A DNA stretch of 64,000 nucleotides from Pseudoalteromonas aliena SW19 (GTDB lineage: Bacteria; Pseudomonadota; Gammaproteobacteria; Enterobacterales; Alteromonadaceae): contig NZ_AQGU01000026.1 of assembly GCF_014905615.1 (NCBI RefSeq), positions 124,001 through 188,000 on the forward strand, given 5' to 3'. Shown here in pieces: positions 55,811 to 64,000 of the stretch. Under the pieces are notes generated by a model. The model worked only from the letters and a program-made list of their open reading frames with translations. It ran no database searches and was not told where the DNA came from. The translations under genes were made by a program, and so were the position numbers. The first letter of the stretch is position 1; the number at the start of each line of letters is the position of its first letter.

Positions 55811-56787
55811 TATCTATCGATGTCTGGGTTTGCTTTAGTATCTTCGCGTAGAGCGTGTGTCATGGCGACCATATCATCAGGGATAGGCGCTTGCCATGTC
55901 ATCATTTCACCAGTAATAGGGTGAGCAATGCTTAGCTTTACTGCATGTAAAGCTTGGCGTCTAAAGCTGCGAAGTAACTCAAACAATTGCGGTGTTGCAC
56001 CTTTTGGTGGGCGCGGGCGGCCGCCATAAGACTGATCACCAATTAGTGGGTGATTTAAGTGAGCCATGTGTACACGAATTTGATGTGTACGACCTGTTTC
56101 TAGACGCAGACGTAAACGAGTATGAGCACGGAATTTTTCGGCAACACGGTAATGTGTAATAGCCGGTTTGCCAAGTTCGTGAACAGCCATGTGCGTTCTT
56201 TGCGTTGCATGGCGGCCAATTGGTTTTTCAACCATACCACCCGCTGTCATTGTGCCATTACACAGTGCTTCATATTCACGCGTAAAGTTTTCACGCTTTT
56301 GCAGTGCTGTAACTAAATGTGTTTGCGCTGGAATCGTTTTTGCAACAACCATAAGTCCGGTTGTATCTTTATCTAATCGATGCACTATACCTGCACGTGG
56401 CACATTAATAATTTCAGGATGGTGATGTAAAAGCGCATTTAGCACAGTCCCATCTGGATTACCTGCACCAGGGTGAACAACAAGGCCCATTGGCTTATTG
56501 ATTACTAAAATATGATCGTCTTCATAAACGATGTTTAATTTTATGTTTTGTGCTTCGTATTCGCGTGGTGCTTCAATGGTTGTTTCGATATTAAGAAGCT
56601 CACCACCGAGTAACTTAGTACGCGGAGTGTTTAATATTTCACCATCAACGGTTATTTTATCATCCAAAATCCATGTTTTTATACGTGAACGTGAATAATC
56701 AGGGAACAATTGTGCTAATACTTGGTCTAGACGTTTACCACCTAAGTCGGTTGGAACCTCGGCTTGAAGAGAAATTTGCTCTGACAT
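55810..56787 (-). CDS. rluD: 23S rRNA pseudouridine synthase RluD
   Basis: Makes the pseudouridines at 1911, 1915 and 1917 of 23S rRNA helix 69. The 325 residues match E. coli RluD (326). An S4 domain (about 18-80, RLDQVLAQLFPDYSRSRIK) precedes the catalytic domain with Asp139 in HRLDKDTTG, the same position as in E. coli. GRTHQIRVHMAHL is motif III. It is divergent from bamD with 141 bases between, the conserved gammaproteobacterial arrangement. Confidence 0.96.
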   Translation of the reverse strand: MSEQISLQAEVPTDLGGKRLDQVLAQLFPDYSRSRIKTWILDDKITVDGEILNTPRTKLLGGELLNIETTIEAPREYEAQNIKLNIVYEDDHILVINKPMGLVVHPGAGNPDGTVLNALLHHHPEIINVPRAGIVHRLDKDTTGLMVVAKTIPAQTHLVTALQKRENFTREYEALCNGTMTAGGMVEKPIGRHATQRTHMAVHELGKPAITHYRVAEKFRAHTRLRLRLETGRTHQIRVHMAHLNHPLIGDQSYGGRPRPPKGATPQLFELLRSFRRQALHAVKLSIAHPITGEMMTWQAPIPDDMVAMTHALREDTKANPDIDR

Positions 56788-56928
56788 TAGTAACTTTACC
56801 CAATTTACCAGTGCAAGCTTTGCTCGACTGGGTTAGAATCGCTTTTAATAAAAGCATAATATAATACGCATAGTTTACTCGGTTTTACCGACTTGGCCTA
56901 GCCGAAGACATCGAAGGTAACAAATAAA

Positions 56929-57696
56929 ATGATAAATAAAATAGGGAAACGTGCATTTGCCATTGTTTTTTCAGTTTCTGTACTTAGTTTAGGTGCTTGT
57001 TCGTCTGCTCCTGACCAAGAAGATATTCAACGTGTACCAAATAGATCGGCACAAGCTTTGTATGAAGATGCTAAAGAAACGCTAGATTCTGGTTTGTACG
57101 CGCGTGCAATAGAGCTTTTAAGTGCAATAGATTCACGTTATCCGTTTGGCCCGTTTTCTAAACAAGTACAAATGGATTTAGTTTATGCTCATTATCAATC
57201 AGGTAATACTGAACAAGCATTAGCGACAGTCGATCGCTTTATACGCTTAAACCCAAATCATAAAGATCTTGACTACATGTATTACATGCGTGGTTTAATC
57301 AACATCAAAGCCGACAAAAATGCATTCCAAGAATACTTTGGTGTAGATAGAGCTGATAGAGATGCAAACCGTACACGCGTTGCATTTACCGATTTATCAA
57401 CACTGGTTAAGCGCTTTCCAAAAAGTGATTATGCACCGGAGGCTAAACGACGTTTAGTATGGCTTTTAAATCGTATGGCACGCTATGAGTTAAAAGTAGC
57501 GACTTATTACTTCGAGCGTGAAGCCTATTTGGCTGCGGCGAATCGTGGTAAGTTTGTTGTTGAGCATTACTCACAAAGTAGTTACTTAGAGCCAGCACTT
57601 GAAATAATGGAAAAAAGCTACGACAAGTTAGGTTTAACTGAACTTAGCGATCACGCAAAACAAACGCGTAGACTAAACACTAGAAAAAATAAATAA
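56929..57696 (+). CDS. bamD: Outer-membrane protein assembly factor BamD
   Basis: Essential lipoprotein of the BAM complex that folds beta-barrels into the outer membrane. The 255 residues begin with a signal peptide and lipobox SLGACSS (Cys24). Five TPR-like helical repeats follow (ALYEDAKETLDSGLYARAIE, YPFGPFSKQVQMDLVYAHY, NPNHKDLDYMYYMRG). Length fits the family (about 245-260). GAAGGTAA precedes the ATG. A long terminator follows. Confidence 0.96.
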   Translation: MINKIGKRAFAIVFSVSVLSLGACSSAPDQEDIQRVPNRSAQALYEDAKETLDSGLYARAIELLSAIDSRYPFGPFSKQVQMDLVYAHYQSGNTEQALATVDRFIRLNPNHKDLDYMYYMRGLINIKADKNAFQEYFGVDRADRDANRTRVAFTDLSTLVKRFPKSDYAPEAKRRLVWLLNRMARYELKVATYYFEREAYLAAANRGKFVVEHYSQSSYLEPALEIMEKSYDKLGLTELSDHAKQTRRLNTRKNK

Positions 57697-57725
57697 CACC
57701 GATTATTTATTGTTAAAATTTGTAC

Positions 57726-57766
57726 TAAAAAGCCCGTAATTAATTTTTTTAATTACGGGCTTTTTA
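57726..57766 (+). terminator. Rho-independent terminator after bamD
   Basis: AAAAAGCCCGTAATT pairs with AATTACGGGCTTTTT across a T-rich loop. Confidence 0.9.
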
Positions 57767-57771
57767 GTGAG

Positions 57772-57968
57772 TTATACCAATTGCATTAAATTAGTGAGCT
57801 ATTATGGCGACAAATAAACGAAGTCATGACATGCAGTTGTTATCACTCATTGCTCCCTGCCTTGCTCTATCTCCTGCATCCATGCAGTCGTATACGAATA
57901 ATTTTTAACGACGTTAGTGAATTATTAAATTCGCTAAAATGATCATGTTTTTAATAAAGTTGCTATTA
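57772..57968. repeat. Interspersed repeat, family A, copy 3
   Basis: Starts TTATACCAATTGCATTAAATTAGTGA, shared with copy 1 over the first 26 bases, and ends in AATGATCATGTTTTTAATAAAGTTGCTATTA, a match to the right end of copy 1. An insertion of about 30 bases in the middle (57840-57890) is unique to this copy. The terminal TTA (57966-57968) is the stop codon of the minus-strand elaA gene. Confidence 0.75.
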
Positions 57969-58418
57969 ATCTGTCAGTTTTAAAATCATGTCATGATGTG
58001 CAATACCGTCTTCTAAATATTCATCGTTTACACCCTCAAAACCCAGTGAGCGATAAAAATCAAGTAAATAAGTTTGTGCACCTATGTATATATCGCGTTC
58101 AGGCCAATTTGCTTTGCAGCAATTTATAGCTTCGTTAACAAGTCTTTTAGCAACGCCTTTACCACGTTCGCTTTTAGCGACTAACACCCTTCCTATTGCA
58201 CTATACTGAGCATTTTTTTCGTAGCAACGTGCATAAGCTAATAAGTTATTTTTATCCATTTGATAAATATGAACGGTTGTATTTGCTGTATCATTATCAT
58301 CAAGTTCAGGATAAGGGCACATTTGCTCTACTACAAACACCTCAATACGCCCTCGCACAATAGTAAATAAAGTATGTGTATTAAGCGCTATAAAAGATTC
58401 ACATTTAAATTCCATCAT
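57966..58418 (-). CDS. elaA: ElaA-like GNAT acetyltransferase
   Basis: About 150 residues. Of the in-frame ATGs at 58433, 58418 and 58415, the later two follow AGGG and give MMEFKCESF. FVVEQMCPYPELDDND is the ElaA signature, followed by GRVLVAKSERGKGVAKRLV, the acetyl-CoA loop (RGKGVA), and FYRSLGFE. The substrate is unknown. The gene is transcribed from just past the Spo0M gene's terminator. Its TAA stop is the terminal TTA of repeat copy 3. Confidence 0.88.
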   Translation of the reverse strand: MMEFKCESFIALNTHTLFTIVRGRIEVFVVEQMCPYPELDDNDTANTTVHIYQMDKNNLLAYARCYEKNAQYSAIGRVLVAKSERGKGVAKRLVNEAINCCKANWPERDIYIGAQTYLLDFYRSLGFEGVNDEYLEDGIAHHDMILKLTD

Positions 58419-58431
58419 GATCCCTGCAAAC

Positions 58432-58456
58432 AAAAAACCCAGCCAAAGCCGGGTTC
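58432..58456 (-). terminator. Rho-independent terminator after the Spo0M-like gene
   Basis: Minus strand AACCCGGC-TTTG-GCTGGGTT followed by a T run. It sits between the Spo0M-like stop and the elaA start. Confidence 0.75.
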
Positions 58457-58465
58457 ATTTAGCAC

Positions 58466-59209
58466 TTAATTAAATAAACGCTCTAGCTGATCACATAACT
58501 GCGAAAGGTTTACGTGGTCATGCTCTATTGTTAAATCAATATAACCATCGCCCCTAAAAGCTCGATCTAACTCAATCAATACATGTGTTTTATGCGCTTC
58601 TGGCACAAACGATAATTCAATTTCTTGAATACCAAATAGGCTTCGGCTATTAGGTTTGTATTCAAGCTCTTGATAGCACCCAGATACTGACTGAAAGGTT
58701 GAAGCCCGTAAGTGACCTTTTTCAACATCCGCTTTGGTCAAACTAAAGCCTAGTTTTTCCATTGCTTGCATACATGTTTTAACCGCTTCATTTGGATATA
58801 CATGTAAATGGTCTTTATCAGTAGGATCTAGCGCTAAATCAATATCAAGGCCTGTTTCTAACCATACATGAGATTGGTTATAGCCAGCGTTAATTTCTGT
58901 AATAGGTGTTTCTGAATGAAGGCGTGCTTCAAAGGGGATGTTTTTTACTTCACCAGGTTCAATTGTACCAATATCTGTAATTCGCCATTGATCGATTACA
59001 TGGTTAGTAAAGTAATCGCCATCCTCTGCTGCTACTTTTACACGAGTCATCAGTAGTAAATCTAAGCCCGATATTTCTTGGCTAACATCGCCAGCGCTGA
59101 TCACTATTTGTGCATTAAATAGTTGACCCGGTTGTAAGTGCTCAGTTTCTAAAATAGTATCTACTTTTGCGGCACCGATACCAACCGATGCTAAAATTCT
59201 TTTAAACAT
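58466..59209 (-). CDS. Spo0M-family (arrestin-like) protein
   Basis: A 247-residue cytosolic beta-sandwich protein. MFKRILASVGIGAAKVDTIL and LQPGQLFNAQIVISAGDVSQ (first and second strand blocks) are characteristic of the Spo0M family, as is GYNQSHVWLETGLDIDLALD. The family is named from a Bacillus sporulation-control protein but is widespread in non-sporulating marine bacteria, where its function is not established. AGGAG precedes the ATG. It is divergent from the antiporter gene. Confidence 0.88.
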   Translation of the reverse strand: MFKRILASVGIGAAKVDTILETEHLQPGQLFNAQIVISAGDVSQEISGLDLLLMTRVKVAAEDGDYFTNHVIDQWRITDIGTIEPGEVKNIPFEARLHSETPITEINAGYNQSHVWLETGLDIDLALDPTDKDHLHVYPNEAVKTCMQAMEKLGFSLTKADVEKGHLRASTFQSVSGCYQELEYKPNSRSLFGIQEIELSFVPEAHKTHVLIELDRAFRGDGYIDLTIEHDHVNLSQLCDQLERLFN

Positions 59210-59476
59210 GTGTTTCTCCTTAAGTTGAGCTGATGTGTTGTTTGCCCTAACTTAAACGTCTTCGTTATCGCATCTTAACCATATTTAAAAGCGGTTGTCA
59301 GTGAAAAAGTGTGATTTAAACGCTATTTACGGTTAAATTCACGTTAGATGTGCATTTTTTATACGCAATTAAGTGACTATTACTTAGCTTTCCCCTGTTT
59401 TAATATCGATATTTCTTTTCATTGAGATAAATTATTCGCTACACTGCAATACCAAACGAAGTGATAATTAAGAATT

Positions 59477-61048
59477 ATGGAACTAATTTATTTTGCTACC
59501 GCATTTGTTTGTGGTTTTGGCGTTTATCAATTAAAACTACCTCCTCTTATTGGCTTTTTGCTAGCGGGATTTGCGCTTAACTTAGCCGGTTATAAAAGCA
59601 CCGAATTGCTTAATACAATTGCTGCATTGGGCGTCACCCTTTTACTGTTTAGTATCGGTTTAAAGCTTAAAGTAAGCAGCTTAATCAAACCGCAAGTTTG
59701 GGCCCCTGCTACACTGCATATCATTTTTAGCAGCGCTTTATTTAGTGGCTTTATGTTACTCCTAGGGGTATTTGCACTACCATTATTTGTTGATTTAAGT
59801 TGGCAAAGTGCATTACTGATTGGCTTTGCACTTAGTTTTTCAAGTACCGTATTTGCAGTAAAAGTACTTGAAGAACGTGGTGAAATGGCAAGTCTACACG
59901 GTAAAATTGCTATTGGCATTTTAGTTATGCAGGATATTTTTGCTGTGATGTTTTTAGCGATTAGTACAGGTAAAGTTCCAAATATTTGGGCATTGGCTCT
60001 CATTATTGCATTACCATTACTGCGCCCTGTGATGTATTGGGTGCTAAATCGCTCTAAACACGGTGAGCTACTGCCATTATTCGGTTTTTTCTTCGCACTT
60101 GTACTTGGCTATAACGCGTTTGAATTTGCAGGACTTAAAGGCGACTTAGGTGCCCTTATTGTTGGGATGATGTTCGCTCCGCATAAAAAAGCAAGCGAAC
60201 TTTCTAAATCACTACTTAACTTAAAAGATGTGCTCCTTGTTGGGTTTTTCTTAAGTATTGGACTCAATGCAGAGCTGACTGCTAACTCATTGTTTATAGC
60301 CTTACTCCTCGTTTTATTAATGCCAATTAAAACACTCTTGTACTACGTGTTTACAAATATATTTAAACTGCGTGCACGAACATCCCTGCTTACTGCTTTC
60401 AGCCTTGCTAACTACAGTGAATTTGGCCTAATTGTTTGCGCTGTTGCAGCAACAACAGGAATGATTACGTCTGAGTGGCTAGCTGTATTGGCTATTGCTG
60501 TTTCTATTACTTTTGTTATTGCCTCACCTTTGAATAAACGATCAAACGAATTATATGTGAAAGTGGAACATTGGTTATTAAAGTTTGAAAGCCAGACCCG
60601 CTTAGCCGAAGAGTTACCAGTAAATCTAAATGATACAAAAATTGTTATTTTTGGAATGGGAAGAATAGGTACAGGTGCTTATGAAACGATTAATGCGACG
60701 CACCCAAATTTAGTCGCTGGTATCGACATAAAGCCAGAAGTTGTCGATAAACATATAAATAAAGGTCGCAAAGTATTAATTGCAGACGCGACAGATCCGG
60801 ATTTTTGGCAACGTGTAAACCATTCGCACGTAGAAATGGTGATGTTAGCAATGCCTAAACATATGCAAAATATATTTGCTTTAGAGCAACTACAAGCTTC
60901 AGGATATAGCGGTCAAGTGACAGCAATCGCAAACTATCCCGATCAGCAAAAAGAACTAGAAGATATGGGCGTACATTCAACCTATAACTTTTACTTAGAG
61001 GCTGGTAGCGGCTTTGCAGAGCATGTAAAACAGAAACTATTTAAGTAA
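59477..61048 (+). CDS. CPA2-family cation:proton antiporter with TrkA-N domain
   Basis: An inner-membrane antiporter (K+ or Na+ for H+), KefB/YbaL-like. About 12 membrane segments fill residues 1-365, with GDLGALIVGMMFAPHKKASEL and SFSSTVFAVKVLEERGE as conserved stretches. A cytosolic TrkA-N nucleotide-binding domain follows (about 388-510) with IFGMGRIGTGAYE. The ion and the regulating nucleotide are not readable. The TAA stop (61046-61048) is the first three bases of a repeat of family C. Confidence 0.88.
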   Translation: MELIYFATAFVCGFGVYQLKLPPLIGFLLAGFALNLAGYKSTELLNTIAALGVTLLLFSIGLKLKVSSLIKPQVWAPATLHIIFSSALFSGFMLLLGVFALPLFVDLSWQSALLIGFALSFSSTVFAVKVLEERGEMASLHGKIAIGILVMQDIFAVMFLAISTGKVPNIWALALIIALPLLRPVMYWVLNRSKHGELLPLFGFFFALVLGYNAFEFAGLKGDLGALIVGMMFAPHKKASELSKSLLNLKDVLLVGFFLSIGLNAELTANSLFIALLLVLLMPIKTLLYYVFTNIFKLRARTSLLTAFSLANYSEFGLIVCAVAATTGMITSEWLAVLAIAVSITFVIASPLNKRSNELYVKVEHWLLKFESQTRLAEELPVNLNDTKIVIFGMGRIGTGAYETINATHPNLVAGIDIKPEVVDKHINKGRKVLIADATDPDFWQRVNHSHVEMVMLAMPKHMQNIFALEQLQASGYSGQVTAIANYPDQQKELEDMGVHSTYNFYLEAGSGFAEHVKQKLFK

Positions 61049-61240
61049 CCTAAGCTCTGGATAATAAATCCATTTCAAGTAGCTACTATCAGTATCAACT
61101 ACATTGAATTTACAGCAGACTGTTTGATATTTAGGCAAGGCAGAGCCTATATAATGTGGTTGCTCCCATAAATGGGGCAATAAAGTGGCTGCATAAATAC
61201 CAAACATGCACGGCCCTATGAATTCGTTCTAGGGCTTTAT
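61046..61240. repeat. Chimeric repeat: family C end fused to family B
   Basis: TAACCTAAGCTCTGGATAATAAATC (61046-61070) and the following bases to GAATTTAC (about 61095) match the reverse complement of the right half of the family C repeat at 1560-1652. From about 61089, AATTTACAGCAGACTGTTTG and TATTTAGGCAAGGCAGAGCC match the reverse complement of repeat B copy 1 (9600-9690) down to GCATAAATACCAAACATGC. The switch occurs in the shared GAATTTAC. The right part ends near AGGGC at 61234. Confidence 0.65.
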
Positions 61241-61489
61241 TATTAATAAAAACAAAAAAGCAACTCTATTTACATTCCTTTACAAGCTAAGTAAACAACC
61301 CTAAAAAAAACAGGTACACTGTAGTATTGATTAAATAAGAATCTATGTTCCAACAATAAATTAATTTTCAATCGACTAATTAATGTTCCACATGATCATA
61401 TTAATCAATATAAAATCCTAAATGTAAGGGCCTACTCCTTATACAATAGGCTGTTTCTTGCCCGTCACAGCCTATTTTATCTCTTCTAA
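61241..61489. other. Intergenic region before the DUF3820 gene
   Basis: 249 A+T-rich bases with no gene and no clear promoter pair. A GTTCCA repeat (61348, 61384) is the only visible regularity. Confidence 0.3.
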
Positions 61490-61531
61490 ATGCCATACAC
61501 TAAAGCTCCTTTTGTATGTTTAGATGAGCCA

Positions 61532-61747
61532 ATGGATCCAAAACAATTAAAAATTGCTATAAATACAAAAATGCCTTTTGGTAAATACGCAGGCCGGCCA
61601 TTACTGATGTTGCCCGAGCCTTATTTAGTTTGGTTTAAACAACAAGGATTTCCTGACTCTAAGCTTGGGAGTCAATTAGCGATGATGTATGAAGTAAAGC
61701 TCAATGGACTAGAGCAAATGCTAATGCCCTTATTAGACAAAAAATAA
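61532..61747 (+). CDS. DUF3820 family protein
   Basis: A small protein of about 71 residues from the preferred ATG at 61532 (MDPKQLKIAINTKMPFGKYA); the frame opens at 61490 but lacks a ribosome site. MPFGKYAGRPLLMLPEPYLVWF is the hallmark of DUF3820 (E. coli YpeB-like proteins), related to a domain in some exonucleases. The function is unknown. A bidirectional terminator follows at 61816. Confidence 0.85.
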   Translation: MDPKQLKIAINTKMPFGKYAGRPLLMLPEPYLVWFKQQGFPDSKLGSQLAMMYEVKLNGLEQMLMPLLDKK

Positions 61748-61815
61748 AATAATTAGAAACTTTTTTAAAAGTATACGGTCTATTACTTTGCTACTTGTTG
61801 ATTTTGGTTTCCAAC

Positions 61816-61845
61816 CATAAAAAACGCCTTCGGGCGTTTTATCTT
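61816..61845. terminator. Bidirectional terminator
   Basis: AAAACGCC-TTCG-GGCGTTTT with a UUCG loop, between the convergent DUF3820 and histidine kinase genes. Confidence 0.9.
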
Positions 61846-61856
61846 TTTATTAGAGC

Positions 61857-63098
61857 CTATTTGTTTATAGGTAAGCTAATAATGAACTTAGCCCCATTAA
61901 GAGCCGAATCCTCAACACAACATCCACCTTGATGCCATGAGACTATTTTAGATACAATGGCAAGCCCAAGGCCAAAACCCCCTGTTTGTTTACCTCTACT
62001 CTTATCTAGACGTGTGAAAGGCTTAAATACATTTTCCCGATCTGTTTTAGCAATCCCCATCCCATCATCTTCAACAATAAAGACGATAGCGTGCTGCTCA
62101 GTTCGCAATGTTATTTTTATTTGATTTGTTGCATATTTAAGCGCATTACCGATTAAATTTTGAAATGCTCTGGCCATAAAATGACAATCGCATCTATAGT
62201 TTAATTCATCTGGTAAGCTATAAATAAGATCCACTCGTGTATCAAAATTTAATTTTTCCACACTTGTTTTAACCAATTTGACCAAGTCACAATTAGCCGG
62301 TTGTAAACTCGGTTGCTGGGAGTCTAATCTCGCATAATCAAGCATTTCAGAAACTAACAACTCTAATTCACTAATATCCATTTGCATATTAGTTAAGTAT
62401 TGATCATTTCTTTCATCCAGAAGTTGGTCTTGTAGTATGGCGACGGCAAATTTTAAACGTGCCAGTGGCGTTCTAAATTCGTGAGAAACAGATGAAGTGA
62501 GCTCTTGTTGTGCTGTTAATAAGAACGTTATGCGCTGCTGCATTACTTTTAAAGTATCGGTAACAGGCAAAAAAAATGATTTAGACGTGTTAGTTAATTG
62601 AAAATCCTGTAAACCTTCCACTGCCTCACACGATTGTCGTAACTTCGAAAAATCGCGCCAGAGTAAAAAACTCCAAAGCCCGACAGGAATACCAACAACT
62701 ATGAGCAATAACAGGTATGGCCAAACAGAGGGAGGTTCAGACGTGATAACATCAATAGGACCGACTTGTAGCAACTCCGTTGAATTTAATTGTATATACC
62801 AAACAATGCGTTGCTGTTTATCATATAAGTAGAGATAATGATTGTTAGTTAGTTGCGTTTGCTGCTGCTGAGGTAGCATTAAATCGTGCTGGGCAATAAT
62901 ATGGCTTTTAAAATTATTTTTTAGTTTTTTCAAGCCATTTGGTGTTTGAGAAAGCAACAAAAGCGATTGGCCAAACTCGTCATCTAATAGTACTTGTTGT
63001 TGCGATTCGTCGTATGGCCACAGTTGTTCAATAACACCGCTGACTACGAATAAAGAAACAATGATGTAGACATACAAACTTGCAAACAATTTTCCCAT
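61857..63098 (-). CDS. Sensor histidine kinase, RstB-like
   Basis: A 413-residue inner-membrane kinase. Membrane segments at about 7-26 and 127-149 frame a periplasmic sensor of about 100 residues rich in Gln. HisKA has His206 in SSVSHEFRTPLARLK. The HATPase domain shows the N-box NLIGNALKYA, DDGMGI and GFGLGLAIVSKI. It forms an operon with the response regulator upstream (26-base gap). The RstB likeness rests mainly on the regulator. Stimulus unknown. Confidence 0.9.
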   Translation of the reverse strand: MGKLFASLYVYIIVSLFVVSGVIEQLWPYDESQQQVLLDDEFGQSLLLLSQTPNGLKKLKNNFKSHIIAQHDLMLPQQQQTQLTNNHYLYLYDKQQRIVWYIQLNSTELLQVGPIDVITSEPPSVWPYLLLLIVVGIPVGLWSFLLWRDFSKLRQSCEAVEGLQDFQLTNTSKSFFLPVTDTLKVMQQRITFLLTAQQELTSSVSHEFRTPLARLKFAVAILQDQLLDERNDQYLTNMQMDISELELLVSEMLDYARLDSQQPSLQPANCDLVKLVKTSVEKLNFDTRVDLIYSLPDELNYRCDCHFMARAFQNLIGNALKYATNQIKITLRTEQHAIVFIVEDDGMGIAKTDRENVFKPFTRLDKSRGKQTGGFGLGLAIVSKIVSWHQGGCCVEDSALNGAKFIISLPINK

Positions 63099-63124
63099 TA
63101 AAGACGATTAACCCTAAACATTAA

Positions 63125-63817
63125 TTATAAATCCCACGCATCAGAAACAAATAAATACCCTTGCCCCCACACCGTTTTAATACGATACGGCTTATCGCTG
63201 TTATCACCTAGTTTTTTGCGGATCCGAGATACTCGTACGTCAACTGTCCGATCAAGCCCATCGTATTGACGACCTATCATATGTTGATGTACATGCTCTC
63301 TACTGAGTACTTCACCAGCATTTGATGCTAGTAACCAAAGCAATTCAAACTCATGGGATGTAAGAGTAATTTCGGTATCACTTAATTTAACTATGCGGCT
63401 TGTTTTATCAATTATTAAATCGCCAAACTGCAACTCGTCATTTACTCTTTCTATGGGTTTCCCCCTGCGTAATAATGCATTGATTCTGGCCAACAGTACA
63501 CGCGGCTCTGCCGGTTTTATAACGTAATCATCAGCGCCGAGTTCCAAGCCAAGAACTTGGTCAAAATCCTCTCCTTTAGCTGTAAGCATTAGAATCGGTA
63601 AAGTATATTTATCACGGACTTGACGACACACACTAAAGCCATCTTTGCCTGGCAACATAACGTCTAAAATAATTAAATCTACTGTATTATTTTCAAGGTA
63701 ATTCAATACTTCATCACCGCGATCTAACACAGCAACCTCTAAACTATTATGTTCAAGATAATCTTTTGTTAATTGTTGTAAGCCTAGATCATCTTCAACA
63801 AGTAGAATTTTTGGCAT
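63125..63817 (-). CDS. Response regulator, OmpR/PhoB family, RstA-like
   Basis: 230 residues: receiver domain with acidic E8-D9-D10, phospho-acceptor Asp52 in ILDVMLPGKDG, Thr and Lys of the active site (LTAKG and VIKPAEPRVLLARI), then a winged-helix DNA-binding domain with SHEFELLWLLASNAGEVLSR and VDVRVSRIRKKLGD. The KPAEPRVL phrase is typical of RstA-like members. It is cotranscribed with the kinase. A short Cys-less gene upstream (truncated here) is transcribed in the same direction. Confidence 0.92.
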   Translation of the reverse strand: MPKILLVEDDLGLQQLTKDYLEHNSLEVAVLDRGDEVLNYLENNTVDLIILDVMLPGKDGFSVCRQVRDKYTLPILMLTAKGEDFDQVLGLELGADDYVIKPAEPRVLLARINALLRRGKPIERVNDELQFGDLIIDKTSRIVKLSDTEITLTSHEFELLWLLASNAGEVLSREHVHQHMIGRQYDGLDRTVDVRVSRIRKKLGDNSDKPYRIKTVWGQGYLFVSDAWDL

Positions 63818-63831
63818 TGGTTGCTCCTAAT

Positions 63832-64000
63832 TTAAAAAAAGCTCCACGGTGAGCGAAGCCTGCGCTTATTTTTTTTAGCATGAGCGCTTTGCACTTCAAC
63901 TTGTGTTTTTGCTAATAGCACACCCGTCTGAGAATTGATTAAGGAGTATATGGTCTCTACATGAACACGCGCTTTATAATTAAATTGCCCTGAACGTTGC
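63832..64000 (-). CDS. C-terminal fragment of a gene upstream of the RstAB-like pair
   Basis: Only the last 56 codons are in the window, ending KKNKRRLRSPWSFF-stop at 63832. The visible part reads like paired beta strands (QFNYKARVHVETIYSLINSQ, TGVLLAKTQVEVQSA). Position just before an RstAB-like operon and the Arg-rich C-terminus suggest a DUF3019-type protein. That is a recollection of gene order and is uncertain. Confidence 0.45.
   Translation of the reverse strand, partial: QRSGQFNYKARVHVETIYSLINSQTGVLLAKTQVEVQSAHAKKNKRRLRSPWSFF

Overview
The window reads as chromosomal DNA of a marine gammaproteobacterium of the Alteromonadales, most likely Pseudoalteromonas. This is inferred from the A+T-rich sequence, two TonB-dependent receptors, the RNase T/MotY gene pair, a FapA (DUF342) protein, the RluD-PgeF-ClpB and BamD cluster, and a tmRNA whose tag reads ANDDNYSLAA. 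No species can be fixed without a search.

Left core (1-20063): a truncated periplasmic ATP-dependent DNA ligase, a HAD phosphatase, a small unknown protein, a TonB-dependent receptor, an MscS channel, an M3 dipeptidyl carboxypeptidase lipoprotein, an EamA transporter, a glycerophosphodiester phosphodiesterase lipoprotein, a dienelactone hydrolase, a LysR regulator divergent from a DJ-1/PfpI protein, a small rhomboid protease, YghU, and a two-gene operon of a periplasmic binding protein and a hybrid histidine kinase.

Genomic island (about 20096-38952): an 18.8 kb element lies in the 3' end of ssrA and is bounded by a 17 bp direct repeat. Beside ssrA it carries a P4-type tyrosine integrase coupled to an unknown 348-residue protein, two small AlpA-like regulators, and a YfjJ/inovirus-Gp2-like protein. 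This is the layout of E. coli CP4-57, which also uses ssrA. The cargo is one 14 kb, nine-gene defence operon: mrr-like nuclease, hsdM, a 64-residue ORF, hsdS, rhuM, DUF4145, hsdR, then a 923-residue AAA/ABC-type ATPase and a 384-residue HNH nuclease. The ATPase start overlaps the hsdR stop (TAATG). The ATPase has an N-terminal module resembling the McrB N-terminal region and carries a G8 tract. The last two genes are far more A+T rich than hsdR. This ATPase-HNH pair is the best candidate for an undescribed, Septu-like system, here wired into a type I restriction-modification operon.

Right core (38938-64000): tmRNA, FapA-like protein, RNase T divergent from MotY, an EamA transporter, an aromatic amino acid permease, gamma-glutamyltransferase, a short GNAT protein, a small lipoprotein, a second TonB receptor, a porin with a one-lobe PstS-like protein, ClpB with a sigma-32 promoter, PgeF, RluD, BamD, an ElaA-like acetyltransferase, a Spo0M-like protein, a CPA2 antiporter, a DUF3820 protein, an RstAB-like two-component system and a truncated gene at the edge.

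Three families of short non-coding repeats are scattered through the core. Several end exactly at a gene's stop codon. One family is flanked by TTA direct repeats, as if it inserts into TAA stop codons and regenerates them.
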